From: Spirochaetota bacterium
GTDB lineage: Bacteria > Spirochaetota > Brachyspiria > Brachyspirales > JACRPF01
Length of the DNA stretch: 64,000 nt
Assembly: GCA_038043445.1 (NCBI GenBank)
Contig: JBBTBY010000039.1
Span: 1-64,000, forward strand
Reading direction: 5' to 3'
The position numbers and the translations under genes are program-made. The notes below the pieces were generated by a model that was given only the letters and a program-made list of their open reading frames with translations, did no database searches and was not told the DNA's origin. Within the stretch, counting starts at the first letter, position 1, and each line of letters begins with the position of its first letter. This document shows, in pieces, positions 31,893 to 40,992 of this stretch.

Positions 31893-34073
31893 TGATCCCT
31901 CGCCGCACAAATACGATAATCGCAATGCCCTGATATCGTCGTAGGACACCGTCTCGCAGAGATGTTCGAATATCGGGCGCAGCCGCTCTGTCCCTATCGA
32001 CTTGAAGGCGTCGTATACCGCCGCGGTGTTCGTATTCGGCGAAACAGCTTCAGCAATATCATTCCCTGCCCGTATACGATCGCCCGCACGTAACGACCGC
32101 TCAAGATGTGACAGCACTGTTCCGCGCGTCACGTCGAATCTCCCCATGATCTCTTTGATGCTCTCGCCGGCATTATACGCCGTAGTCACCTCGCGCGTTC
32201 GCTGCGGTGTCACCTCACGTGTCCGCTCCCCGCAACCGTTCTGAACATCCGCTTTCTGTTCCGGTATTTCCTTCATTCCGGTTTCAACGCAATAGGACGC
32301 TATCGCATGAATAAAAACCGCTCCATATTCCAGCAGCTTGACATCCCCGACCCCGGATATTCGCAACATACTCTCCGTTGTCTGCGGAAAGAAGCGCGCC
32401 ATTTCGGTGAGCGTTCGGTCCGAGAATACGACATAGGGCGGGACATTTCGGTCCTGTGCAAGTTCTTTCCGAAGTGCACGAAGCCGCTGAAAGAGGGCAT
32501 CATCGTAATGATCCGGCGCGCGCTTTTCGCCCGCTGTCGTTCTTCCCTGAAAGGGCCGGCCGAATATCTTTTCGCCGGACCGAAGCGCCGACGCCCCGTG
32601 TGCGGTAAGGGATACACTGCCGTACTCGGGATCAACTGCGAGATAGCCATTGACGGTCAGCTGACGCCCCAGATGCATCCACGCATGTTTCGACAATTCC
32701 TTCCCGATGCCGTATGTCGAAAGCGTGTTATGCGAAAGCGACCGTATCTTTTTCGTGTCCGCGCCGAGAAGTACACTGACAATATGCGCTGCGCCGAAGC
32801 GTTCACCCGTGCGTATCACACATGACATGAATTTCTGCGACAGGATAGTGATATCGACCGCTTCCTTCACCGGTCCTGTACAATTATCACAGCTGCCGCA
32901 CTTGTCCATTGGTGTGTCGCCGAAATAGCGCAAGAGCGGTTTTCTCCGGCATTCCGCCCCTTCTGCATATGCCACCATTGCATTCACATGACCGAGTGCG
33001 GTGCTCTTCTCCGGCTCTTCCTTCTCATCCAGCGCTTGCCGCATGATGAAATGGCGGAGCTTCATCGCATCTGAATAATGATAGAGGAGGAGACACCGGG
33101 ACGGCAATCCGTCACGGCCGGCCCTGCCGATCTCCTGATAATACCCCTCGATGCTTTTCGGCATGTCATAATGCACGACGAAACGCACATTCGGTTTGTT
33201 GATACCCATACCGAACGCTATCGTCGCGACGATTATCTGAACGTCATCGCGTATGAAATCTTCCTGATTCCGGCGCCGCACATCGCTTTCGAGTCCGGCA
33301 TGGTAGGGGCGGGCGGATAATCCATTCTGAGCAAGCATGCCGCTTATTGTCTCAACTTGTTTTCGCGAAAAGCAATAGACGATACCGGACTGCCCCGGGA
33401 ATTCGCGGACGAACGATATCAGCTGCTGCTTCGGGTCGTATTTTTCCTCAACAGAGATGAAAAGATTCGGCCGGTCGAACGGCGCGACGAAAACTGAGGC
33501 ATGAGGTATTCCAAGAGTGCGTATGATATCATTTCGAACGCGCACGGTCGCGGTCGCCGTGAGCGCAAGCAGCCGAGCTTCGGGGAAACGCCCCTTAAAG
33601 GACGCTATCTGCCGATATTCCGGACGGAAATCATGCCCCCATTCCGATATACAATGCGCCTCGTCAACCGTGATACACGCTACCGTTGTCCGGTCAAGGA
33701 TATTTTGGATACGGTCCGTGAACAATGACTCAGGGGCAAGATAGAGCAGTTTCACTTCGCGGCGCTTCACCTCTTCAGCGCGCATCGCATATTCCTCCGG
33801 TGTAAGAGAGCTGTTGAGGAATACCGCGGGGATATGATGTGCGGCAAGCTGTTCGACCTGGTCCTTCATTAGCGCAATGAGCGGCGAGACAACTATCGTT
33901 AAGCCATCGAACAAAAGCGCCGGTATCTGATAGCAGAGCGATTTCCCGCCGCCGGTGGGAAGTATTGCCAGCGTATCTGCACCGGACAAAAGCGAATCGA
34001 TGATCTCCCGCTGCAGCGGCCGGAACATATCGAAGCCGAAAGTATTTTTCAGTATGGTATCAATCGATCTCAT
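31863..34073 (-). CDS. recQ: RecQ-type ATP-dependent DNA helicase
   Basis: The 736-residue protein has the helicase core with Walker A LPTGGGKS (39-45 region), DEAH box (137-140, ITVDEAHCISEWGHDFRPEY), motif VI QEIGRAGRDG, zinc-binding cysteines (CRRKPLLRYF then KCGSCDNC), an RQC winged-helix region, an HRDC domain (FQRLRALRKELAQ) and a C-terminal helix-turn-helix extension (SIKEIMGRFDVTRGTVLSHLE). This extension makes it about 120 residues longer than E. coli RecQ and is seen in some bacterial families. It unwinds branched DNA in recombination and repair. AGGAGG (34085-34090) precedes the start codon. Confidence 0.96.
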   Translation of the reverse strand: MRSIDTILKNTFGFDMFRPLQREIIDSLLSGADTLAILPTGGGKSLCYQIPALLFDGLTIVVSPLIALMKDQVEQLAAHHIPAVFLNSSLTPEEYAMRAEEVKRREVKLLYLAPESLFTDRIQNILDRTTVACITVDEAHCISEWGHDFRPEYRQIASFKGRFPEARLLALTATATVRVRNDIIRTLGIPHASVFVAPFDRPNLFISVEEKYDPKQQLISFVREFPGQSGIVYCFSRKQVETISGMLAQNGLSARPYHAGLESDVRRRNQEDFIRDDVQIIVATIAFGMGINKPNVRFVVHYDMPKSIEGYYQEIGRAGRDGLPSRCLLLYHYSDAMKLRHFIMRQALDEKEEPEKSTALGHVNAMVAYAEGAECRRKPLLRYFGDTPMDKCGSCDNCTGPVKEAVDITILSQKFMSCVIRTGERFGAAHIVSVLLGADTKKIRSLSHNTLSTYGIGKELSKHAWMHLGRQLTVNGYLAVDPEYGSVSLTAHGASALRSGEKIFGRPFQGRTTAGEKRAPDHYDDALFQRLRALRKELAQDRNVPPYVVFSDRTLTEMARFFPQTTESMLRISGVGDVKLLEYGAVFIHAIASYCVETGMKEIPEQKADVQNGCGERTREVTPQRTREVTTAYNAGESIKEIMGRFDVTRGTVLSHLERSLRAGDRIRAGNDIAEAVSPNTNTAAVYDAFKSIGTERLRPIFEHLCETVSYDDIRALRLSYLCGEGSSSVVQVTTD

Positions 34074-34115
34074 TGCAGCTCACGCCTCCTATTCTCCGAT
34101 CCCTTTACGTTCGGG

Positions 34116-34144
34116 ATAGTATACGAAACACCTATCGGCGTCAA
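34116..34144 (-). promoter_or_regulatory. sigma70 promoter of recQ
   Basis: On the minus strand TTGACG (34139-34144) and TACTAT (34116-34121) are 17 bp apart, upstream of the recQ ribosome site and start. Confidence 0.7.
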
Positions 34145-34149
34145 GCGCC

Positions 34150-34205
34150 ATTGCGTGAGCCGACTTGTGCTGAGCCTGTCGAAGTACGGCGAACAAGCGA
34201 ACGGG
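34150..34205. repeat. widespread intergenic repeat (GTGCTGAGCCTGTCGAAG type)
   Basis: The segment 34167-34186 reads GTGCTGAGCCTGTCGAAGTA and sits in a slightly longer element (CGACTTGTGC..., ...CGGCGAACAAGCG). From memory, near-identical strings occur in intergenic DNA of many unrelated bacteria. It lies between the divergent recQ and fnt promoters and shows no coding content. Confidence 0.65.
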
Positions 34206-34254
34206 CGTTCAATGCTGCCACAAAGGAAAGCCTCACACCAAGCGCCGGCACGCG

Positions 34255-34283
34255 TTGAATTTAAAAATCGAATATGGTATAGT
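34255..34283 (+). promoter_or_regulatory. sigma70 promoter of the FNT transporter gene
   Basis: TTGAAT (34255-34260) and TATAGT (34278-34283) are 17 bp apart, 43 bases upstream of the ATG at 34326. Confidence 0.7.
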
Positions 34284-34325
34284 ATGGTCGTTCTCGGAGC
34301 GGTCAAATCAGCAGTTGGTGAAACC

Positions 34326-35138
34326 ATGAGCGATCAAAAGCAAGCGTACGACCCGAAACATACGGTCAAGGAAGTACAGGCGACGATCTCCAATCTCGGC
34401 ATAAAGAAAGCGAACACGCGTGCGTGGCAGCTTTTTCTCCTCGCCATACTCGCGGGACTCTATATCGGTGTCGGATCACATCTTTTCCTCGTTGCCATGG
34501 AACAGGGGATGGGGCGAATGATCGCCGGGGCAGTGTTCGGCGTAGGCCTTGTCCTCGTCGTTATCGCCGGTGCGGAACTCTTCACCGGCAATGTAACGAT
34601 GGTCGTCGGCACCATCACGCGCCTCTACAGCATACGGAAAATGCTCTTCAACTGGCTTATCGTCTATATCGGCAATTTCATCGCATCGTACCTCTTCGCG
34701 CTCCTGGTGTTCAATTCCGGAGTGTTCGGCACACCGGACAACCCGAGTTCGATGGGACTCATGGCGATAAAGGTCGCCGAAGCAAAGCTGAGCCTTACCT
34801 TCTCCCAGGCATTCATCCGAGGTGTGATCTGCAATATCCTGGTCATACTCGGCATCATACTCTCGTTCTTCGCAAAGGATATCATCTCAAAGATATTCTG
34901 CTGCATACTTCCCATCATGGCGTTCGTTTCATCCGGATTCGATCACTGCGTGGCGAACATGTATCTCATACCCGCCGGGCTCTTCTCCAAAGGCGTGCCG
35001 TTCTCCGAGCAGGCGATAATGTTCAAGAATCTCATACCGGTAACGCTCGGTAATATCGTCGGCGGCATTTTCATACTTGTGATACACCCCAATCGGATAC
35101 GGCAGATAGTGACGCTTTTCAGGAAAGCGAAAGCATAG
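34326..35138 (+). CDS. formate/nitrite transporter (FNT) family channel
   Basis: The 270-residue protein has six membrane helices and FNT hallmarks: FLLAILAGLYIGVGSHLFL, AGAELFTGNVTMVVG, and the pore histidine segment SSGFDHCVANMYLIPAG. FNT channels form pentamers that pass formate, nitrite, hydrosulfide or related small anions. In a fermenting anaerobe formate export is the likeliest job, but hydrosulfide or nitrite transport cannot be excluded. The ATG at 34326 is preceded by a weak ribosome site (GGTGA); the longer frame upstream runs through the promoter and the repeat. Confidence 0.92.
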   Translation: MSDQKQAYDPKHTVKEVQATISNLGIKKANTRAWQLFLLAILAGLYIGVGSHLFLVAMEQGMGRMIAGAVFGVGLVLVVIAGAELFTGNVTMVVGTITRLYSIRKMLFNWLIVYIGNFIASYLFALLVFNSGVFGTPDNPSSMGLMAIKVAEAKLSLTFSQAFIRGVICNILVILGIILSFFAKDIISKIFCCILPIMAFVSSGFDHCVANMYLIPAGLFSKGVPFSEQAIMFKNLIPVTLGNIVGGIFILVIHPNRIRQIVTLFRKAKA

Positions 35139-35209
35139 CACCAATATCGCTCCCACTGAGAATACGCCTCCCCGCTGCGGCGTGCACTGATGCGCATGAT
35201 GCGTTCTCC

Positions 35210-35238
35210 TTGACATCTTCGGGTAAAATGACTATATT
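35210..35238 (+). promoter_or_regulatory. sigma70 promoter of the GntR/LacI-type regulator
   Basis: TTGACA (35210-35215) and TATATT (35233-35238) are separated by 17 bp. The operator at 35253-35274 lies just downstream. Confidence 0.8.
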
Positions 35239-35252
35239 ATAGCATACGGTGC

Positions 35253-35274
35253 CCTATATGGTGCACCATATAGG
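35253..35274. promoter_or_regulatory. 22-bp perfect palindromic operator
   Basis: CCTATATGGTG (35253-35263) followed immediately by its exact complement CACCATATAGG (35264-35274). It covers the transcribed leader and overlaps the AGGTG ribosome site six bases before the ATG at 35280. A bound repressor would block both transcription and, in RNA form, a hairpin could mask the ribosome site. Autorepression by the encoded regulator is the simplest reading. Confidence 0.75.
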
Positions 35275-35279
35275 TGAAA

Positions 35280-36368
35280 ATGTCAAAAAATCGTGTCCCG
35301 GAAATGAAGTATGACTCTATTGCCGCTGAGATACGCCAAGATATCAAGAAAGGCGTGTATTCCGAGCGTATACCCGGGGAACGGGTGATCGCTGAGAAAT
35401 ACGGCATCAATTTCAAGACAGCGAATAAGGCGATATCGTCACTGGTCAGCGAAGGCATACTCTATCATGTGCGCGGTAAAGGAGCCTTTATAAGCAAATG
35501 CGGAACGAGAAACGATGTCATCGGGCTTTTCCTCCGCACCACCGGCCATACCTTCGAACCGATGACGAACGCCATGATCAGCGCACTTCAGCGCGGCGGC
35601 TTCCTCCCGCTCGTGCACGACACCGCCGACCCCGATTTCGCCTTACACGCAGCTGAACATATCGAGCGCGTCCTGACACGCGATCCCGAAGCGATAGTCA
35701 TGGAAGGCGATGCCACCATCGTCAACGGGAAACTCTTCCGCAGCGCCGCAAAAAAGATACGCCATCTCATGTTCGTACGGGTGAGCGAAACGCTGCCGGG
35801 GCTTGATGCCGTGGAAGTTGTGACCGACCCCTATGCCGGCGCATTCGCCGCGACCGATCATCTCGCTTCGCTCGGGCATACGCGCATAGCGCTCGTGATA
35901 TACAAATGGATACACGGCGAACTGCTCGGCCGTGTCGCATACCGCCACCGCTACGTACAAGGCTATATCGATGCGCTTGAAAAGCACAGGCTTGCGCCGA
36001 TGCTCCTCGAAGAAGGGGCTGACGAAGCCGAACGTCTTCTTGCGTGGGAGACGATGCTGTCATCGCCGGCACGGCCGACAGCGCTTTTTTCCGTCGGCGA
36101 TTTCCGCATCGTCCGCGCCTTCAGCGTGATAAAAAAGCTCGGGCTCTCCGTACCGAACGATCTTGCCCTTGTCGGACATGACAATACACCGTGGTGCACG
36201 CACATGGAAGTACCGCTCACGAGCGTATCCATAAAAGAAGAAGAGATAGCGCGCATCGCAGCGGAACGGATACTCACCAGGAATTTCACCCCTGAGCGCA
36301 TCGTGATAACACCGGAATTGATCGTCCGTGCATCCTCGGATGTTTCCCGCCGCACGATCGATACATAA
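35280..36368 (+). CDS. GntR-HTH / LacI-sensor hybrid transcription regulator
   Basis: The 362-residue protein joins a GntR-type winged helix (about 10-75: SIAAEIRQDIKKGVYS, KTANKAISSLVSEGILYHV) to a LacI-type sugar-binding domain (from about 80: DVIGLFLRTTG, LASLGHTRIALVIY, PNDLALVGHDNTPW). This is the AraR-like architecture used to sense sugars from plant or algal polysaccharides. It has an upstream sigma70 promoter and a perfect palindrome overlapping its own ribosome site. The large secreted glycosidase gene begins 20 bases downstream and is probably its target. The sugar is unknown. Confidence 0.92.
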   Translation: MSKNRVPEMKYDSIAAEIRQDIKKGVYSERIPGERVIAEKYGINFKTANKAISSLVSEGILYHVRGKGAFISKCGTRNDVIGLFLRTTGHTFEPMTNAMISALQRGGFLPLVHDTADPDFALHAAEHIERVLTRDPEAIVMEGDATIVNGKLFRSAAKKIRHLMFVRVSETLPGLDAVEVVTDPYAGAFAATDHLASLGHTRIALVIYKWIHGELLGRVAYRHRYVQGYIDALEKHRLAPMLLEEGADEAERLLAWETMLSSPARPTALFSVGDFRIVRAFSVIKKLGLSVPNDLALVGHDNTPWCTHMEVPLTSVSIKEEEIARIAAERILTRNFTPERIVITPELIVRASSDVSRRTIDT

Positions 36369-36388
36369 CAGATTGATGGAGGCAACGC

Positions 36389-39300
36389 ATGACCATTCGC
36401 ATCTTCATTGCATGCAGTATATGCATCGCCGCGCTCAGCGGACAGTCGATATTGACGAACGGCGGATTTGAGATATGGCAGCCGTTCACCGGGACCGTGT
36501 CCGCACGCACGCCGACGCTCCCGGACACAATGCTGCCCAATGGATGGACGGCAGCACAGGAAAAACCGGGCGGGGCCGTGCGGAAAAGCTCGACGGCGGC
36601 GGACGGGACGTATTCGATACTCATCGAGAACCGGGAAGCGACGATCACATCGGTCGAAACCATGGTCGGCGCATTACCGAACACGAAATACCGCATACGG
36701 CTCACGGTAAAAGGCGAGAACATAAGCAGCACCGACGGTGTTTATGTCTGGCACAACACGGGGCCCGCATCCGATTTCTGGAACAAGCAGAACAGGAAAA
36801 GCACGGTCGTGCCGGGATCGTCCGGGACATTCGACTGGAAAGAGTTCTCCTCAACGTTCGAGACCGCTTCGGACACCGCGGTCGTACGCTTCGTTCTGCA
36901 GCTCAGGAACACAAGCGGCAAAGCGTGGTTCGATAATGTCACATTGATACGCGAGGAAACCAGTATGGGAAAAGTATCACAGAAACCGGAAAGAACAACG
37001 TCGGCGAAGGCAGTAGACGCTCAACCGGGGACGGCCGATCTCCGCGGCTACGGCAGGGTCACGACCTCGTTCGGCGCGGATCGTGCAGAGTTCATGTGCG
37101 AGAATGAGGGAAAGGCGGATCTCCTCCTCGGCAAGCTCATCGCCGATCTTTTCTGGGATGCCGGGACGGGGCATACTGAAAAGACTCTATCGGTGAAAGG
37201 CAGACAGATCATCGTCCATATGTGGCCGCCCTACGGCGCTGTCATGCTCCTGCGCGCGAAAACGCGTGTACTCGCCGTCGGCGCGGAGAACGAGAATGCC
37301 CTCGCCGCAGCGCTTGAAAAAGAGACGATGATCATATCGCCCGATGTGCTCTTTGTTCCGTCAAAATCGTACCCTCTCTATCTCGATTTCTATGACCTCA
37401 GATCGTTCCGATTCTATACGCATTCGATGTCCTCAGTGAAAAAGCAGGGGCTCGAGAATCACTGGCCGTTCGTGAACCAGTTCGGTATCGGCGGTATATC
37501 TTTCCAGGGCGTGGCATCATGGGGAAAATCGCCCGCCGAGGGAGTGTTGCAGATCGCCGATTCGGATTATGAAGTGCGCGAGGCCGGCAAAAATGGCGGC
37601 ATGGCGGTGCCGTGTCCGGGCATGGGCGAGGTGTCATTGTGGGTGCATAACAAAGAGCCGTTCGCCATGAAACAGCCTTCGCCCACAGCATTGCTCGGTG
37701 CCTGGGGCGGAGCAGGATGCGCGGGTGCGCATTATGAGAGCGACGGCATTGCGGCAAGCTACAATGCGCAGAACGTCGCCCTCGCGATGGAACGATACGT
37801 CAACGACCCATCGGTCGGCGGCTGGCATCCCTATGCCGGTTCACCGGGAGCCGAAATGGGTATGCATGAGCGCACTGGCGACTTCTGGGATTACTCCCCC
37901 GCCGGGCTTTCAAGCTTCCTCGATTATCTGCGCTCGGTAAAGAAATATGATCTGCCCGCGCTCGGAAAACGCTGGCATGCTGATGCATCGCGATTCAAAA
38001 GCTGGAACGATGTCATGATGCCCGATGCGCTCGCCTTCTACGGCAGCCTTGATGAGAAAGCGCTCCGCATCGGCGGTGAATGGTACTGGCGTAAAGCAAA
38101 GGATGAAACAAGCATTCCAGAGGACGACGGAAAATGGGTACCATTCAGAATGCAGCCGTCCCAGGAACAGGCATTTCTGCCGTGGGGCACATCGTTCTAC
38201 AGGACGGCGTTCGATGCGGCGGACTGGTGTGCGGCGAACGGCGGAAAAACGAAATACCTTGCGATATCGGCATGGAACCGCACGAAAGGGACCTATCTCG
38301 TATGGCTGAACGGGAAAAGCATCGGCGAGTACAAAGGGACAGGACTGCCGGAACCGTTCTGTGCCGACACCGCCGACGCGCTCATTGCCGGAAAGAACGA
38401 GCTTGTCATCAAAATACCCGGCAACAATGAATTCAGTGAAGGAAAGATATTCGGACCCGTGCTGCTCACGACGACAAAGCCTGAAAAATACCCCTTCCTC
38501 GGGAAAGAAGCCAACGCCCGATACGTCGATCTCAAGGAATGGCAGGCATATACGGTATATAAAACGCATGCGCCGGTGATGGAAAATTGCCGCGCGGTCG
38601 ATACTGAACGCCAATTCATCCTTTCACCGGGCTCCTCCGCACCGGTGGCTAATTATGCAAATGAACTCGGCGTGCGATACGGCATGGGAATGCAGATGAC
38701 CGGACGCGAAGCGTGGTATCACCCGTGGTGGCCGGGCTACGGCTTTGTCGCGGGATACTACGGCACGAGCGAACCGTCGGCTACCGCACGCGGTGATTCG
38801 CTCACGCGTCTTCTCAGCTGGATATCCATCGACGGGGACAGCGCGCATACGCTGTTCTGGGACATCGAGGATTACATGCTCGAGGAGAAGACGAATGCGT
38901 GGTTCACTCGCCATGCCCGCGACATTCGCCTCTTCGGCAAGGCAACGCGGGAAAAACCGGACATCGTGATACTCCGAACCGCTCAGAACATGCTCTTCGG
39001 CGTCGAAGCCCCCTGGCGCTGGGATGTCGGCCGCGGCGAACTGCAGAACGCACACTACGATAATGTGTACGCGTCGGAACGCGAGCTTTCGCTCAACCTC
39101 ATCGACGATTACCGCGTGCTCATGGATTGCGGTAATGAGATCATGGACGATGATCTTCTCGCCTCGATAAAACGGTATGTGGAAAAAGGCGGCGTGTTCA
39201 TTGCGCTCCACAACACGGGCCTCCACACATCGCTTGAACCGGGATCGTACCCGCTCGCGGCGCTTTCCGGGCTCACACCGACGTCACGCGACAAGAAAGG

Positions 39301-40861
39301 GACAATAACGTTCGCAAAGGGCATTCCCGTGCTCAAGGAATGGGAAGGCAAGTCCTTCTCCGGCGACGGGATATGCCTCGACCACATGGGTAATGACAGC
39401 GCGAAGAATTCCGGTCTGGGGCTCAGCGCCGCGGCAAAGGATGCTGTCGCACTCGCGCGCTGGGATGACGGCAGCATAGCGGTAGGCTATCGGAAGATCG
39501 GCAAGGGTGCGGTCATCGTGCTCGGTTCATCGTTCTGGCGAAGCGGGAAGGACGTGAGCGGCGTGTGGCGCACCGGAAGCGAACTTGAAGGCGCCTTCTT
39601 CGAACGGCTTTTCACCGATCTGGGGGTTGCACGCAGCGCTTCATCATCGACACCTTCCGTATGGACCCGCAAGTTCATAACGAAGAACGGACTGGAAGAA
39701 TGGCTCATCGCGTTCAATGCCGAGAAAGATCCGATCTCTGCGGACGTATCCTTCGCCATATCCGATCCAGCGGCGGTCGTGATCGATATGAAAGACCGAA
39801 GCGATGCCCGCGCGGCATGTTCGGATGGATGGGCGACGATAAAGAACGTGTCGTTCGAGGGATATGGGCTCCGGGTATTCGGCGTAAAACGATCACTGCT
39901 CGCACGCGGTATTCCCGTATGGTGGAAGGAAAAGACCACGTACTGGAAGCGCGTCGAGGCGAAACGCATTGCCATTCCGAAAACAGCGCCGTCGGTGCTG
40001 TCGATCGACACTTGGAAATTCATCGCCGACCGCGACGACAGATCTGCATCGTCCTCGGGATGGATGGCTGCTGAAGTGAAAGGCGACGGATGGTCGGATA
40101 TCAAGACCGGACCGTGGGGTTCGCAACGCGACGAATTATCGGATTACAGCGGAACGGGGCTGTATCGCACCGCGTTCAAACTGCCCGCGGAGTGGAAAGG
40201 CCGCCGCATCACGCTCAATCTTTACAGCTTCGATCTGCCGATCGTGTTCGATGAGGGTGATTTCTATCTCAATGGAAAATTCGTGACGAATTACAAAACC
40301 AAGCGCTGGAATCAGACATTGAATTACGACGTCACATCGCTCCTTGCCGACGGGAACAATATCCTTGCGGTGAAGGTGAAAGGCGGGAAAGAGATGTCGG
40401 GATTGAACGGTGCGGTATGGCTCGCCGCGGAGAAAAAAGCCGTTTCTGAGATAGACGCTTCCGGAGCATGGCGTCTTTTCAAGGGAGATTTCATCACCTC
40501 CGATACCGTGAACATACCATGCGATGTGAAAGGGCAATACCTCACCCGCGACATCGAAGTCCCCGCATCATGGAACGGAAAAGAAGTGTATCTCCATCTC
40601 ACGTCGGAATTCCAGTGGCTCGGCAGCGTTCTTGTGAACGGACGGCCGATCGGATACAACGGATATCTCCATCCGTTCGGTACACGTGCGGAGATAAACA
40701 TCACCCCGTTCGTCACTGCGGGGAAGAACGTCATCACGCTCTGGCCGTATGCGACGATACCGCGTCCGGGTCAGGAATACGGGAAGCCGGGGAGCCGGGA
40801 AGGCATATCTGAAACGCAGATGAGCGTGCGGTCGATCACACTGAAGATGTGCGGCCAATGA
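36389..40861 (+). CDS. very large secreted glycoside hydrolase-like multidomain protein
   Basis: The 1490-residue product has a signal peptide (residues 1-18), an N-terminal carbohydrate-binding jelly-roll (about 20-190: SILTNGGFEIW, WFDNVTLI), a central TIM-barrel-like region related to GH42-type beta-galactosidases (about 480-560: FWDYSPAGLSSFLDYLRSV), a GH42-like second domain (about 880-1000: IKRYVEKGGVFIALHNTG), and two C-terminal galactose-binding-like domains (about 1200-1480: YSGTGLYRTAFKLPAEWKG; YLHLTSEFQWLGSVLVNGRP). The exact hydrolase family and catalytic pair are not certain. GGAGG (36377-36381) precedes the ATG. It follows the GntR/LacI hybrid regulator and overlaps the short frame at 40858 by four bases. 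Confidence 0.75.
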   Translation: MTIRIFIACSICIAALSGQSILTNGGFEIWQPFTGTVSARTPTLPDTMLPNGWTAAQEKPGGAVRKSSTAADGTYSILIENREATITSVETMVGALPNTKYRIRLTVKGENISSTDGVYVWHNTGPASDFWNKQNRKSTVVPGSSGTFDWKEFSSTFETASDTAVVRFVLQLRNTSGKAWFDNVTLIREETSMGKVSQKPERTTSAKAVDAQPGTADLRGYGRVTTSFGADRAEFMCENEGKADLLLGKLIADLFWDAGTGHTEKTLSVKGRQIIVHMWPPYGAVMLLRAKTRVLAVGAENENALAAALEKETMIISPDVLFVPSKSYPLYLDFYDLRSFRFYTHSMSSVKKQGLENHWPFVNQFGIGGISFQGVASWGKSPAEGVLQIADSDYEVREAGKNGGMAVPCPGMGEVSLWVHNKEPFAMKQPSPTALLGAWGGAGCAGAHYESDGIAASYNAQNVALAMERYVNDPSVGGWHPYAGSPGAEMGMHERTGDFWDYSPAGLSSFLDYLRSVKKYDLPALGKRWHADASRFKSWNDVMMPDALAFYGSLDEKALRIGGEWYWRKAKDETSIPEDDGKWVPFRMQPSQEQAFLPWGTSFYRTAFDAADWCAANGGKTKYLAISAWNRTKGTYLVWLNGKSIGEYKGTGLPEPFCADTADALIAGKNELVIKIPGNNEFSEGKIFGPVLLTTTKPEKYPFLGKEANARYVDLKEWQAYTVYKTHAPVMENCRAVDTERQFILSPGSSAPVANYANELGVRYGMGMQMTGREAWYHPWWPGYGFVAGYYGTSEPSATARGDSLTRLLSWISIDGDSAHTLFWDIEDYMLEEKTNAWFTRHARDIRLFGKATREKPDIVILRTAQNMLFGVEAPWRWDVGRGELQNAHYDNVYASERELSLNLIDDYRVLMDCGNEIMDDDLLASIKRYVEKGGVFIALHNTGLHTSLEPGSYPLAALSGLTPTSRDKKGTITFAKGIPVLKEWEGKSFSGDGICLDHMGNDSAKNSGLGLSAAAKDAVALARWDDGSIAVGYRKIGKGAVIVLGSSFWRSGKDVSGVWRTGSELEGAFFERLFTDLGVARSASSSTPSVWTRKFITKNGLEEWLIAFNAEKDPISADVSFAISDPAAVVIDMKDRSDARAACSDGWATIKNVSFEGYGLRVFGVKRSLLARGIPVWWKEKTTYWKRVEAKRIAIPKTAPSVLSIDTWKFIADRDDRSASSSGWMAAEVKGDGWSDIKTGPWGSQRDELSDYSGTGLYRTAFKLPAEWKGRRITLNLYSFDLPIVFDEGDFYLNGKFVTNYKTKRWNQTLNYDVTSLLADGNNILAVKVKGGKEMSGLNGAVWLAAEKKAVSEIDASGAWRLFKGDFITSDTVNIPCDVKGQYLTRDIEVPASWNGKEVYLHLTSEFQWLGSVLVNGRPIGYNGYLHPFGTRAEINITPFVTAGKNVITLWPYATIPRPGQEYGKPGSREGISETQMSVRSITLKMCGQ

Positions 40862-40992
40862 GACGGGTCATCTTCACTGCGCTTCTTTCGCTGCTCGCCG
40901 ATGCTGTCGCTCCAGCGAACATCGTCATTTCGAAAAGAATGCCCTCGAAAAACGGGTTTTTCGAGGTTCCTATAATGGAGAATACAATATGA
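40858..40992 (+). CDS. 44-residue short ORF bridging two large genes
   Basis: The ATG overlaps the stop of the 1490-residue gene (ATGA), and the stop overlaps the start of the 985-residue gene (ATGA). The product begins MRRVIFTALLSLLADAVAPA, similar to a signal peptide, followed by a short basic/hydrophobic tail. A 10-bp perfect hairpin lies inside it (40943-40966). It could be a coupling leader, a micro-protein, or the remnant of a deleted secreted-protein gene. The double 4-base overlap is what argues for translation. Confidence 0.4.
   Translation: MRRVIFTALLSLLADAVAPANIVISKRMPSKNGFFEVPIMENTI
40943..40966. promoter_or_regulatory. 10-bp perfect hairpin upstream of the beta-helix gene
   Basis: CCTCGAAAAA (40943-40952) and TTTTTCGAGG (40957-40966) with a CGGG loop. 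No T-run follows directly, so it is not a typical terminator. It is 10 bases upstream of the GGAG ribosome site of the 40989 gene and may affect its translation or mRNA processing. Confidence 0.5.
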
